A stretch of 24,555 bases of DNA from SSC3 sp035477015 (GTDB lineage: Bacteria > Actinomycetota > Actinomycetes > Propionibacteriales > Nocardioidaceae): NCBI GenBank assembly GCA_035477015.1, contig DATILB010000319.1, positions 1 to 24,555 of the forward strand. The letters are read 5' to 3'. The position numbers and the translations under genes were made by a program. This document shows positions 1 through 6,868 of the stretch, one piece after another (position 1 is the stretch's first letter; each line of letters starts with the position of its first letter). A model generated the notes under the pieces. The model did not search any database, had not been told where the DNA came from, and worked only from the letters and a program-made list of their open reading frames with translations.

Positions 1-828
1 CTCGGCGACACCGGCGATGCGGGCTATGCCCTCGACGACGTCGTCCTGCAGCCAGTGCTGCGGAAGGCCCATCAGTGCCTTGGTTGCGAGCCTGATGTCG
101 CGGATGTTCTCGATCTCCAGAAGCCGGGTCAGGAAGTCCTCGAGCCTCGCCCAGGGCATGTTCGCGACGTCGCCACCCGAGACCACGACGTCGCGCACCT
201 GCGGGGTGCGCTGGAGGTAGCTCATCATCGAGTCAAGGCGGTCGACCGGCTTGAGCTCGAACTTGAGCTTGTCGACGGTCGCCGTCGAGTTGCCGACGAG
301 GTCCATCCGCGTGCAGTGCCCGCAGTACTGCGGGCAGGTCGGGAGCAGCTCCGCGAGCACCTTGGTGGGGTAGCGGTGCGTCAGACCCTCTGCGACCCAC
401 ATGTCGTGCTCGTGCAGCGAGTCGCGCGTGGCGTGCGGGTGCGACGGCCAGTCCGTCCGCCGGTCCGAGAAGACCGGAAGCATGTAGTGGCGCACCGGGT
501 CGGCGTACAGCCCGTCGGTCGAGGGCACCTCGCGCGGGCACATCGTGTTCATCATCTGGGGCGGGACCAGCATTGACATGGTGGCCCGCTCGCGCTGGTC
601 GCGCTCGAGGTCGGCGTAGAACGGCTCGTCGATCAGGTCACCCATCAGGGCGCGCAGCTGCGCGACGTTCTTGATGCAGTGCGCCCGCTGCCACTGGGCT
701 GACTCCCACTGCTCGCGCGTGACGTCCTTCCACCCGGGGAAGCGCGTCCAGTCGGGCTCGACGAGCTCGACGCGCTGGTACGCGTAGGGCTGGCCCGTCG
801 CCAGGCCGATCGCCGTCTCGATGCTCAT
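1..828 (-). CDS. kamA: L-lysine 2,3-aminomutase, radical SAM (C-terminus cut by window edge)
   Basis: The 276 visible residues are the N-terminal part of a KamA-family enzyme, which interconverts L-lysine and L-beta-lysine with a [4Fe-4S] cluster, S-adenosylmethionine and PLP. The cluster motif CPQYCGHC (Cys165, Cys169, Cys172) follows the family segment HRYPTKVL, and the SAM-contacting SGGD lies at 217-220. The PLP lysine is expected further on, outside the window. The N-terminal extension before the cluster is about 40 residues longer than I recall for clostridial KamA. The ATG at 826-828 is preceded by a GAGG ribosome site and is the first sensible start. It diverges from kdd, whose enzyme acts two steps later, which supports lysine rather than glutamate or arginine as substrate. 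The radical SAM family is certain; lysine specificity is inferred from sequence and neighbours. Confidence 0.9.
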   Translation of the reverse strand, partial: MSIETAIGLATGQPYAYQRVELVEPDWTRFPGWKDVTREQWESAQWQRAHCIKNVAQLRALMGDLIDEPFYADLERDQRERATMSMLVPPQMMNTMCPREVPSTDGLYADPVRHYMLPVFSDRRTDWPSHPHATRDSLHEHDMWVAEGLTHRYPTKVLAELLPTCPQYCGHCTRMDLVGNSTATVDKLKFELKPVDRLDSMMSYLQRTPQVRDVVVSGGDVANMPWARLEDFLTRLLEIENIRDIRLATKALMGLPQHWLQDDVVEGIARIAGVAE

Positions 829-881
829 GCCACCTCTTCATAGATCAGGGCGGGTCGTGTTGTGTGACGCGCGCCTCTTCT

Positions 882-954
882 GTCAGAGTAGACAAAGAAT
901 ATCCGGCCTGTCGAACGCCACGCCGTAATATTTCCATGTTGATCGTTGTCTGAC
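882..954. promoter_or_regulatory. Divergent kamA/kdd control region with split inverted repeat
   Basis: The 140-bp gap between the divergent kamA and kdd starts is AT-richer than its surroundings. GTCAGA (882-887), followed by GTAGACAA, is mirrored by TTGTCTGAC (946-954), so each gene is preceded by a similar TTGTCT...TGAC block just upstream of its ribosome site. TAATAT at 926-931 could be a -10 for kdd. This is a candidate operator pair for a shared regulator; the regulator itself is not visible here. Confidence 0.35.
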
Positions 955-968
955 GGGAGGACGGCCGG

Positions 969-1985
969 GTGAAGAGCGACCCGACGGGACTGCATCGAGT
1001 ACTGGAGCCGTCCGGTGTGCTCCCGCAGGCGGCGGAACGCCTCAACACGCGCCGTGAGCTCTGGCCCGACGAGGTTCGGGTCCGCGTCGAACGGCTCAAC
1101 CTCGACGCCGCGTCGTACCGCCAGCTGTCCGAGCAGTACGGCGAGCCAGCCAAGGTCCGCTCCGCCGTTCTCGACATCGTCGCGGCGCGCGGGAAGATGC
1201 AGAACCCGGTCACCGGCTCCGGTGGCATGCTCATCGGCACCGTCGAGGAGGTCGGCCCGCAGTCGCCCCTCGGCCTCGAGGTGGGGGACCGGGTCGCCAC
1301 GCTGGTGTCCCTGACCCTGACGCCGCTCGTCATCGAGGACGGCCTCGGCGACTGGGACGGCCGCTCCGAACAGGTCCCCGCAGCCGGCTACGCCATCCTC
1401 TTCGGCCGGTCGATCGCAGCCAAGCTGCCCGACGACCTGCCAGCCGGACTGGCCCTGGCCGTCATGGACGTCTGCGGCGCTCCAGCGCTGACTGCACGCG
1501 TGACGAGGCAGTACGTCGCACCGGTCGTCGCCGTGATCGGTGGGGCCGGCAAGTCGGGCTCCCTCGCGCTCGCTGCCGCCCGCGACGCCGGTGCCTCGCG
1601 GACCATCGGGGTCGTGCCCCACCAGGCCGAGGCAGATCTGCTGGCTCCCACCGGCCTCGCCGACGAGATCGCGATCGCCGATGCGCGCGACCCGATCGCC
1701 CTGCGGGACGCGATCGGCACCCAGGTCGACCTCACCGTCGTCTGCGTCGACGTACCCGGCTGCGAGGGCGGCGCGATCCTCTCCACGCGCGACGGCGGTA
1801 CGGTCATCTTCTTCTCGATGGCGACCTCCTTCTCGGCCGCCGCTCTGGGCGCCGAGGGCCTGGCTGCCGACGTCACGATGCTGGTCGGCAACGGCTACGT
1901 TCCCGGCCACGCCGACTACGCACTGTCGCTGCTGCGGACCTCGGAGGGTGTTCGTTCGCTGTTCGAGCGGAGAATGGAGCCATGA
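969..1985 (+). CDS. kdd: L-erythro-3,5-diaminohexanoate dehydrogenase
   Basis: Kdd oxidatively deaminates 3,5-diaminohexanoate to 5-amino-3-oxohexanoate with NAD(P)+, the third step of the aminomutase route of lysine breakdown. The 338-residue length fits the family (about 345). An MDR-like N-terminal half contains VGDRVATLVSL at about 105-115, and a Rossmann nucleotide-binding loop GGAGKSG lies at 191-197. The GTG start at 969 has GGGAGG at 955-960 at good spacing. Identification rests on the overall sequence pattern and on lying between kamA and kamDE. It is divergent from kamA and 145 bases ahead of the amidohydrolase. An alternative reading as a generic zinc-free MDR oxidoreductase is much less likely given the neighbours. 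Confidence 0.88.
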   Translation: MKSDPTGLHRVLEPSGVLPQAAERLNTRRELWPDEVRVRVERLNLDAASYRQLSEQYGEPAKVRSAVLDIVAARGKMQNPVTGSGGMLIGTVEEVGPQSPLGLEVGDRVATLVSLTLTPLVIEDGLGDWDGRSEQVPAAGYAILFGRSIAAKLPDDLPAGLALAVMDVCGAPALTARVTRQYVAPVVAVIGGAGKSGSLALAAARDAGASRTIGVVPHQAEADLLAPTGLADEIAIADARDPIALRDAIGTQVDLTVVCVDVPGCEGGAILSTRDGGTVIFFSMATSFSAAALGAEGLAADVTMLVGNGYVPGHADYALSLLRTSEGVRSLFERRMEP

Positions 1986-2000
1986 GCGAGCGTAGCGAGC
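1986..2000 (+). repeat. Short GCGAGC-GTA-GCGAGC repeat after kdd
   Basis: Directly after the kdd stop, GCGAGC occurs twice around GTA. From memory, similar short GAGCG(N)AGCGAG units recur at gene ends in high-GC actinobacteria, so this may be one copy of a dispersed element. There is no second copy in this window to support that. Confidence 0.3.
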
Positions 2001-2130
2001 CAACAAGCCATTCCACTCGGCCCAGGGTCACCGCACCGCGGCGACGCCGACCGACCGAGATCGGCAACGCACGAGGCCAGCGGGACCAAGCGCTCGGTCT
2101 GGTGTGCAGCATGGCCGCCTCGGAGTGGTG

Positions 2131-3723
2131 ATGACTCGCCTTTTGCTCCGGGGTGGCTACGTCCACACGCCCGCTGACCCGCACGCCACCGCGATCGCCG
2201 TCGAGGGCGGCCAGGTCGTCTGGACTGGCGACGACGACGCTGCGGACCACTTCGCTGACAACGCCACCCGCGTCGTCGAGCTCGAGGGGCGCCTCGTCGT
2301 GCCCGCATTCGTGGATGCCCACGCGCACCTCGGAGCCACCGGCTTGGCAGCCCGCGCCGTTGATCTGTCCGCCACGCGCACCCTCATCGAGGCCCTCGAC
2401 AAACTGGCCGCCGCCGAAGGTCCCTTCGTGATGGGCCACGGCTGGAACGAGACCGAGTGGGCGGAACACCGACTTCCTACCCTTGCTGAGGTCGATCGCG
2501 CAGTGGCCGGGAGACCGGCGTACATCTCACGGATCGAGCTGCACTCGGCGCTGGTCTCCAGCGCGCTCCTGGCGCGGGCCGCTGACATCGCTCGTGCCGA
2601 CGGGTATGCCGACGGCCGCGTCGAGCGAGACGCCCACCACCTGGCTCGCAACGCGTTCTTCGCGCTGATGCCCGGCACTGTGCGCGAGGAGGCCCTGCAT
2701 CAGGCCCTCGAGACGGCTGCCTCGCTGGGCATCGGGATGGTCCACGAGCTTGGCGCACCCCACCTGTGTCCCGAGACCGACCTCGCCACGATCCGTGGCC
2801 TCGCCGGCGTCCTCCCCGAGGTCATCGGATACTGGGGCGAGCTCGGGGCCGATGGCGTGAAGCGGGCCGAGGCGCTGGGATGCGCTGGGGCTGCGGGCGA
2901 CCTCTGCGTGGACGGCGCGATCGGTGCCCGCACTGCCGCGCTGCACGCGCCCTACTCCGACGACCCGCAGCGCACGGGACATCTGTACCTCACCGCTGAG
3001 CAGGTGGCTGACCACCTGGCGGCCTGCACGGATGCGGGCCTTCAGGGCGGCTTCCACGTGATCGGCGACCGCGGTGTCGACGAAGTGGCCGCGGGATTCA
3101 GGCTGGCCGCAGAGCGGCTTGGTGCGCCTGCCCTCGTCATGGGCCGGCATCGGCTGGAGCACCTGGAGATGACGTCGTCAGAGGCAATGGCGACGTTCGG
3201 CGAGCTCGGAGTCACCGCCAGCATGCAACCGATGTTCGACGGATGGTGGGGCGGCTCCGAGGGCTTCTACGCCGAGCGTCTGGGGGACCGGGCGCGTGGC
3301 ATGAATCCGCTCGCGTCGCTCAACCGCGCCGGGATGGCGCTCGCCCTGGGCTCGGACTCGCCGGTCACGCCCCTCGACCCCTGGGGGGCCGTGCGGGCCG
3401 CTGCCTGGCACCACGACGAGTCCGAGCGGATCACCGTGCGGGCGGCCTTCAACGCCCACACCCGCGGTGGCTGGCGGGCTGCTCGCCTCGACGAGGGCGG
3501 CGTGATCGCGATCGGCGCCCCGGCCAGCATTGCGGTCTTCGACGTTCCCGGCGACCTCGTCGTCCAGACGCCCGATGACCGCGTCGCTGCCTGGTCGACA
3601 GACCTGCGCGCCGGCGTACCCCAGCTGCCCGGGCTGCACCCGGACGAAGACCTCCCCACCTGCGCACTGACGCTGGTCCGCGGGCAGGTGGCCTACGACC
3701 GAGAGGGAGTACTCCAGGAGTGA
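2131..3723 (+). CDS. YtcJ-like metal-dependent amidohydrolase (Amidohydro_3 family)
   Basis: This 530-residue protein belongs to the YtcJ-like branch of the amidohydrolase superfamily, cytosolic metal-dependent hydrolases of C-N bonds. The start of the beta-barrel metal site is AHAH (His64, His66), with further family blocks FHVIGDRG, HRLEHLEM and the late LGSDSPVTPLDPW, where the Asp is the expected catalytic base. The ATG at 2131 is preceded by GGAG at 2122-2125 and starts directly with the small beta domain. Its stop overlaps the kamD start by 4 bases, so it belongs to the lysine operon, although no hydrolase step is part of the textbook pathway. The substrate is unknown; an N-acylated or lactam form of a pathway amine is only a guess. 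Confidence 0.82.
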   Translation: MTRLLLRGGYVHTPADPHATAIAVEGGQVVWTGDDDAADHFADNATRVVELEGRLVVPAFVDAHAHLGATGLAARAVDLSATRTLIEALDKLAAAEGPFVMGHGWNETEWAEHRLPTLAEVDRAVAGRPAYISRIELHSALVSSALLARAADIARADGYADGRVERDAHHLARNAFFALMPGTVREEALHQALETAASLGIGMVHELGAPHLCPETDLATIRGLAGVLPEVIGYWGELGADGVKRAEALGCAGAAGDLCVDGAIGARTAALHAPYSDDPQRTGHLYLTAEQVADHLAACTDAGLQGGFHVIGDRGVDEVAAGFRLAAERLGAPALVMGRHRLEHLEMTSSEAMATFGELGVTASMQPMFDGWWGGSEGFYAERLGDRARGMNPLASLNRAGMALALGSDSPVTPLDPWGAVRAAAWHHDESERITVRAAFNAHTRGGWRAARLDEGGVIAIGAPASIAVFDVPGDLVVQTPDDRVAAWSTDLRAGVPQLPGLHPDEDLPTCALTLVRGQVAYDREGVLQE

Positions 3724-5276
3724 AGACGAAGCTCGAGCTGGATCCGGTGACGGTCCGCAAGGCGCGGTCGCTCGCCCGCAAGGCAGGTCGGCCCATCGTG
3801 CGGATGGCGCAGCAGCACACCACTGTCTCGGTGGAGCGCGCGACGTTGCGTCTCGCCGGGCTGCAGGGCGCAGACCCTGACGGCAGCCCCTGGGCGAACC
3901 GACTGATGGACGCCGTCCGGGGGGATGTGGGGCTCGAGCACGGGGTTGCACTGCCGGTCTGGGACGCGCTGGTCCGCGGCGAGGCCGAGGATCTGGCGAT
4001 GCTGGCGCAGAAGGCGTCAGCGGGATCCGTGCGGTTCAGGCTGCCGGAGGGCCGCGATGCGACCAGGGCGCGCGCGGCGGCGACCAAGCAGGTTGGTGCC
4101 GGGCTGCGGCGCATCGACGCGCGACGCAGGGAACGCGAACGCCTGGTGAAGCGTTGGGGAGACCCCGAGCAGAAGCCCTGGATCTATCTCATCGTCGCCA
4201 CAGGCGACATCTACGAGGACATCCCGCAGGCTCAGAACGCCGCCCGCGCGGGTGCGGACGTGATCGCGGTGATCCGGAGCACCGGCCAGTCCCTCCTGGA
4301 CTTCGTGCCCGAGGGCGCGACGCGCGAAGGGTTCGCCGGCACCTACGCGACGCAGGAGAACTTCCGCCTCATGCGGGCCGCCTTGGATGAGTCGTCGAAG
4401 GAGCTCGGTCGTTACGTCCGTCTGACCAACTACGCGTCGGGTCTGTGCATGCCGGAGATCGCCACCCTGGCTGGTCTCGAGCGGCTCGACATGATGCTGA
4501 ACGACTCCATGTACGGAATCCTCTTCCGTGACATCAACCCGGTGCGCACGTTCGTCGACCAGCGCTTCAGCCGGCAGGTGCACGCGCGCGCAGGCATCAT
4601 CATCAACACCGGTGAGGACAACTACCTGACGACCGCCGACGCGGTCGAAGCGGCCCACACGGTCACGGTGAGCCAGCTGTTGAACGAGTACTTCGCCAAG
4701 GAGGCCGGGCTAGAGGACTGGCAGCTCGGGCTGGGCCACGCTTTCGAGATCAACCCCGAGGTGCCCGAGTCGTTCCGGCTGGAGCTTGCCCACGCTCTGC
4801 TCGCCCGGGAGCTCTTCCCGCACGCGCCGCTCAAGTGGATGCCGCCCACGCGGCACATGACCGGGGACGTCTTCCGGGGCTACCTGCTCGACGCGTTCTT
4901 CAACCTGGTCGGCGCGATGACGGGGCAGGGCATCCTGCTCGTCGGGATGATGACCGAGGCAGTGGTGACGCCCTGGCTGTCCGATCGGGACCTTGCGCTG
5001 CAGAACGTCCGGTACGTGCTGAACGCTGCCGGCGGTCTGCACGAGGACTTCCGGCCGCATCCCGACGGCTTCATCGCGCAGCGGGCACGTCAGGTGCTGG
5101 CAGAGTCCATCGACCTGCTCGATGCGATCGTGGATGACACCCTGCTCGAGGCCATTGCCGACGGCACCTTCGGCCTGATGAAGCGACCGGCCGACGGCGG
5201 CCGTGGACTCGACGGTGTGGCCAAGAAGGCGGGGGAGTACTTCAACCCCGCCACCGACCTCCTGGAGGCCCGCTGA
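3720..5276 (+). CDS. kamD: Lysine 5,6-aminomutase alpha subunit
   Basis: This is the large TIM-barrel subunit of the adenosylcobalamin- and PLP-dependent aminomutase that moves the terminal amino group of beta-lysine (or D-lysine) to carbon 5. The 518 residues match the clostridial KamD length (about 516). Recognisable blocks include ATGDIYEDIPQAQNAARAGAD, IRSTGQSLLDFVPEGAT and PLKWMPPTRHMTGD. The GTG at 3720 overlaps the end of the amidohydrolase gene (GTGA), and its own stop overlaps the kamE ATG (TGATG), implying translational coupling and equal subunit amounts. The only close relative family is ornithine 4,5-aminomutase OraE, which is longer and carries the B12 domain on the same chain; here that domain is on the next gene, so the lysine enzyme is favoured. 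Confidence 0.94.
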   Translation: MKTKLELDPVTVRKARSLARKAGRPIVRMAQQHTTVSVERATLRLAGLQGADPDGSPWANRLMDAVRGDVGLEHGVALPVWDALVRGEAEDLAMLAQKASAGSVRFRLPEGRDATRARAAATKQVGAGLRRIDARRRERERLVKRWGDPEQKPWIYLIVATGDIYEDIPQAQNAARAGADVIAVIRSTGQSLLDFVPEGATREGFAGTYATQENFRLMRAALDESSKELGRYVRLTNYASGLCMPEIATLAGLERLDMMLNDSMYGILFRDINPVRTFVDQRFSRQVHARAGIIINTGEDNYLTTADAVEAAHTVTVSQLLNEYFAKEAGLEDWQLGLGHAFEINPEVPESFRLELAHALLARELFPHAPLKWMPPTRHMTGDVFRGYLLDAFFNLVGAMTGQGILLVGMMTEAVVTPWLSDRDLALQNVRYVLNAAGGLHEDFRPHPDGFIAQRARQVLAESIDLLDAIVDDTLLEAIADGTFGLMKRPADGGRGLDGVAKKAGEYFNPATDLLEAR

Positions 5277-6013
5277 TGGCCATTCTCAGACCGTACGGCG
5301 ACACCACAGGGGACGGGATGGTGCAGGTGTCCTTCACGCTCCCCATGCCACATTCCAAGGTGGCCGATGGAGCGGGGCAGCAGCTCGCCAACAAGATGGG
5401 CATCGACCCCGCACTGGTCGTGCACAGCAAGCCGATGGGGCCGGACTTCACTTTCTTCGTCATCTACGGGCGCGTGAACCACCTCGTCGACACTGATCAG
5501 GTCGAGGTGGTCGAGCGCGACTACGACCTGCTCACGCCGAAGGAGGTCAACTTCGCGGTGAAGAAGGCCCTTCGACGCCGGCTCACCGTCGTGGGGGCCT
5601 GCATCGGGACCGATGCGCACACGGTGGGCATCGACGCGATCCTGAACATCAAGGGTTTCGCGGGCGAGAAGGGCCTGGAGTACTACCGCGAGATCAAGGT
5701 CGTGAACCTCGGCGCCCAGGTGTCGGTCCCGCAGCTGGTCGAGCGAGCGCACGCGGAGAAGGCTGACGCCGTCCTGGTGTCCCAGGTGGTGACTCAGCGC
5801 GACGCCCATCTGCTCAACACCAAGGAGATGTCCGCGGCCTTCCGTGAGGCCTACCCGAGCCAGAAGCGCCCGTTGCTCGTCGTAGGCGGTCCGCGGTTCG
5901 ACGAGGCGATGACCGAAGAGCTCGGAGTCGATCGGATCTTCAGCCGGGGAACGACGCCCGGTGAGGTCGCGTCGTACCTCGTGCACGCCCTCGTGAACAG
6001 GAGAGCCTCGTGA
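5276..6013 (+). CDS. kamE: Lysine 5,6-aminomutase beta subunit, B12- and PLP-binding
   Basis: The 245-residue small subunit carries the base-off/His-on cobalamin domain. The DxHxxG signature is DAHTVG with Asp113, His115 (cobalt ligand) and Gly118, and a later GG lies in VVGGPRFDE. Lys126 sits 11 residues after the cobalt His, the spacing known between His133 and the PLP-binding Lys144 of the clostridial enzyme, so both cofactor residues appear present. An N-terminal dimerisation segment with PHSKVADGAG precedes the domain. The ATG overlaps the kamD stop, and the TGA overlaps the GTG of kal. The enzyme needs adenosylcobalamin, so activity depends on B12 supply; no cobalamin riboswitch is recognisable near the operon start. 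Confidence 0.95.
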   Translation: MAILRPYGDTTGDGMVQVSFTLPMPHSKVADGAGQQLANKMGIDPALVVHSKPMGPDFTFFVIYGRVNHLVDTDQVEVVERDYDLLTPKEVNFAVKKALRRRLTVVGACIGTDAHTVGIDAILNIKGFAGEKGLEYYREIKVVNLGAQVSVPQLVERAHAEKADAVLVSQVVTQRDAHLLNTKEMSAAFREAYPSQKRPLLVVGGPRFDEAMTEELGVDRIFSRGTTPGEVASYLVHALVNRRAS

Positions 6014-6387
6014 TCGGGACCAGGGTCGTGCACCGGCGCTACGTGCCGTACTCGCACGCGCACTATGCCGGCAACCTCGTCGACGGGGCCTACTCCCTCG
6101 GCCTGTTCGGTGATGTCGCCACGGAGCTGTGCATCACCACCGACGGTGACGAAGGGCTGTTCGCGTCGTACTCCGACGTGCAGTTCAAGGCACCCGTGCG
6201 CGCGGGAGACCTCCTCGAGATCACCGCCGAACTGGTCCGCGCGGGGACGCGATCCCGCACGATCGAGTTCCAGGCACTGGTGGTCGGACGCGGACGTCCC
6301 GACGTCACCGAGTCTGCCGCGGAGCTGCTCACCGAGCCGATCGTGGCAACCACGGCGACGGGCACTGTCGTCGTCCCACAGCGGTAG
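6010..6387 (+). CDS. kal: 3-aminobutyryl-CoA ammonia lyase
   Basis: Kal is a small hot-dog-fold enzyme that removes ammonia from L-3-aminobutyryl-CoA to give crotonyl-CoA, the late step of lysine fermentation. The 125 residues match the known length (about 128). They carry the family core HYAGNLVDGAYSLGLFGDVA, followed by DGDEGLFASYSDVQF and APVRAGDLLEI. The GTG start at 6010 overlaps the kamE stop (GTGA); no ATG is nearby. It is the last gene of the rightward operon and is followed by a hairpin at 6411-6434. Its presence implies that a Kce-type cleavage enzyme making 3-aminobutyryl-CoA is encoded elsewhere. A generic MaoC or thioesterase reading fits less well. Confidence 0.92.
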   Translation: MIGTRVVHRRYVPYSHAHYAGNLVDGAYSLGLFGDVATELCITTDGDEGLFASYSDVQFKAPVRAGDLLEITAELVRAGTRSRTIEFQALVVGRGRPDVTESAAELLTEPIVATTATGTVVVPQR

Positions 6388-6410
6388 GTCGGCAGTCGTG
6401 AACACTGCAA

Positions 6411-6434
6411 CGGCGTGTCGAGCGAGACACGCCG
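6411..6434 (+). terminator. Hairpin terminator after kal
   Basis: CGGCGTGTC and GACACGCCG form a perfect 9-bp stem with a 6-base loop, 24 bases after the kal stop. There is no long T-run behind it, as is common for high-GC actinobacterial terminators. It probably ends the lysine operon transcript. Confidence 0.65.
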
Positions 6435-6479
6435 CGCCTATTGGAAAAAGTGATCGGCGTCACAACAATTCACATCGCG

Positions 6480-6513
6480 CTGACCTGCAGTTTTGCGGGA
6501 AACCGCAGGTCAG
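6480..6513. repeat. Second inverted repeat, possible terminator or RNA hairpin
   Basis: CTGACCTGC (6480-6488) pairs perfectly with GCAGGTCAG (6505-6513). An alternative inner hairpin GCGG-GAAA-CCGC with a GNRA tetraloop can stack on the outer CTGACC/GGTCAG stem. It may be a backup terminator for the kal side, or a processing or stability hairpin. Confidence 0.45.
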
Positions 6514-6684
6514 AAGGCATCTTGACACTGCGCGCGGCTAGCGCGAGAGTTCCGGCGTCCACCAATGCAGGCCGCCTAGCGCGACGGTGTCCAGGTGGTC
6601 GCGACGCCCCCGGTCGGTTCCAGAGCACGGGGCCATCGCGACTCCCGGAGGCTAGTGCTTCGCTCGGAGGGGTTGGACACGGAG

Positions 6685-6764
6685 AGAGTCCGGCGCCCAG
6701 TAGACAACGGGCCCGTCTCGCACCGCCAGTGCGAGCAGGTTCGGTCCGAAGGGTCCCGGACTCT
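6685..6764 (+). ncRNA. Candidate structured RNA upstream of lnt
   Basis: A perfect 9-bp closing stem AGAGTCCGG (6685-6693) with CCGGACTCT (6756-6764) encloses a GCCC/GGGC hairpin (6695-6698 with 6709-6712), a perfect CTCGCAC/GTGCGAG hairpin with a 5-base loop (6717-6735) and a small TTC/GAA hairpin around 6740-6750. This is a multibranched layout like that of riboswitches or small RNAs. I do not recognise the family. High GC content makes chance pairing easy, so this is tentative. Confidence 0.35.
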
Positions 6765-6783
6765 TGCCGCGTTCTGGGTCCGT

Positions 6784-6813
6784 TTCAGAGTGTCCTGTCA
6801 CCCCCGGTAGATT
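6784..6813 (+). promoter_or_regulatory. Possible vegetative promoter of lnt-ppm1-fxsA
   Basis: TTCAGA (6784-6789) and TAGATT (6808-6813) are separated by 18 bases. They would start transcription near 6820, giving a leader of about 50 bases before the lnt GTG. The -10 is good and the -35 is moderate. Confidence 0.35.
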
Positions 6814-6868
6814 TGCCAGGCGAGATGCACAGCAGCGGGTTGAGCACCGGGTCGTCGGGAGGGACGAA

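Larger units (their letters stand above)
6388..6868. other. Non-coding interval between kal and lnt
   Basis: This 481-bp stretch has open frames only with low-complexity, Ser/Arg/Pro-rich translations that look non-coding. It contains a terminator hairpin (6411-6434), a second inverted repeat (6480-6513), a 9-bp direct repeat CTAGCGCGA (6538-6546 and 6576-6584), a potentially multibranched RNA fold (6685-6764) and a plausible promoter (6784-6813). Confidence 0.7.

Noticed and set aside
825..2006. Minus-strand open frame of 393 codons covering kdd.
   Set aside because: Antisense to Kdd, no domain pattern, and it would eliminate the kamA/kdd divergent promoter.
6522..6527. Perfect -35 hexamer TTGACA.
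   Set aside because: No TANNNT-type -10 at 16-19 bases downstream (around 6544-6552 reads GAGAGT-like sequence).
6388..6868. Cobalamin riboswitch, RNase P, tmRNA or tRNA in the gene-free interval.
   Set aside because: None of the conserved cores of these RNAs could be found by eye; in particular no B12 box, no CCA-adjacent T-loop and no RNase P core.
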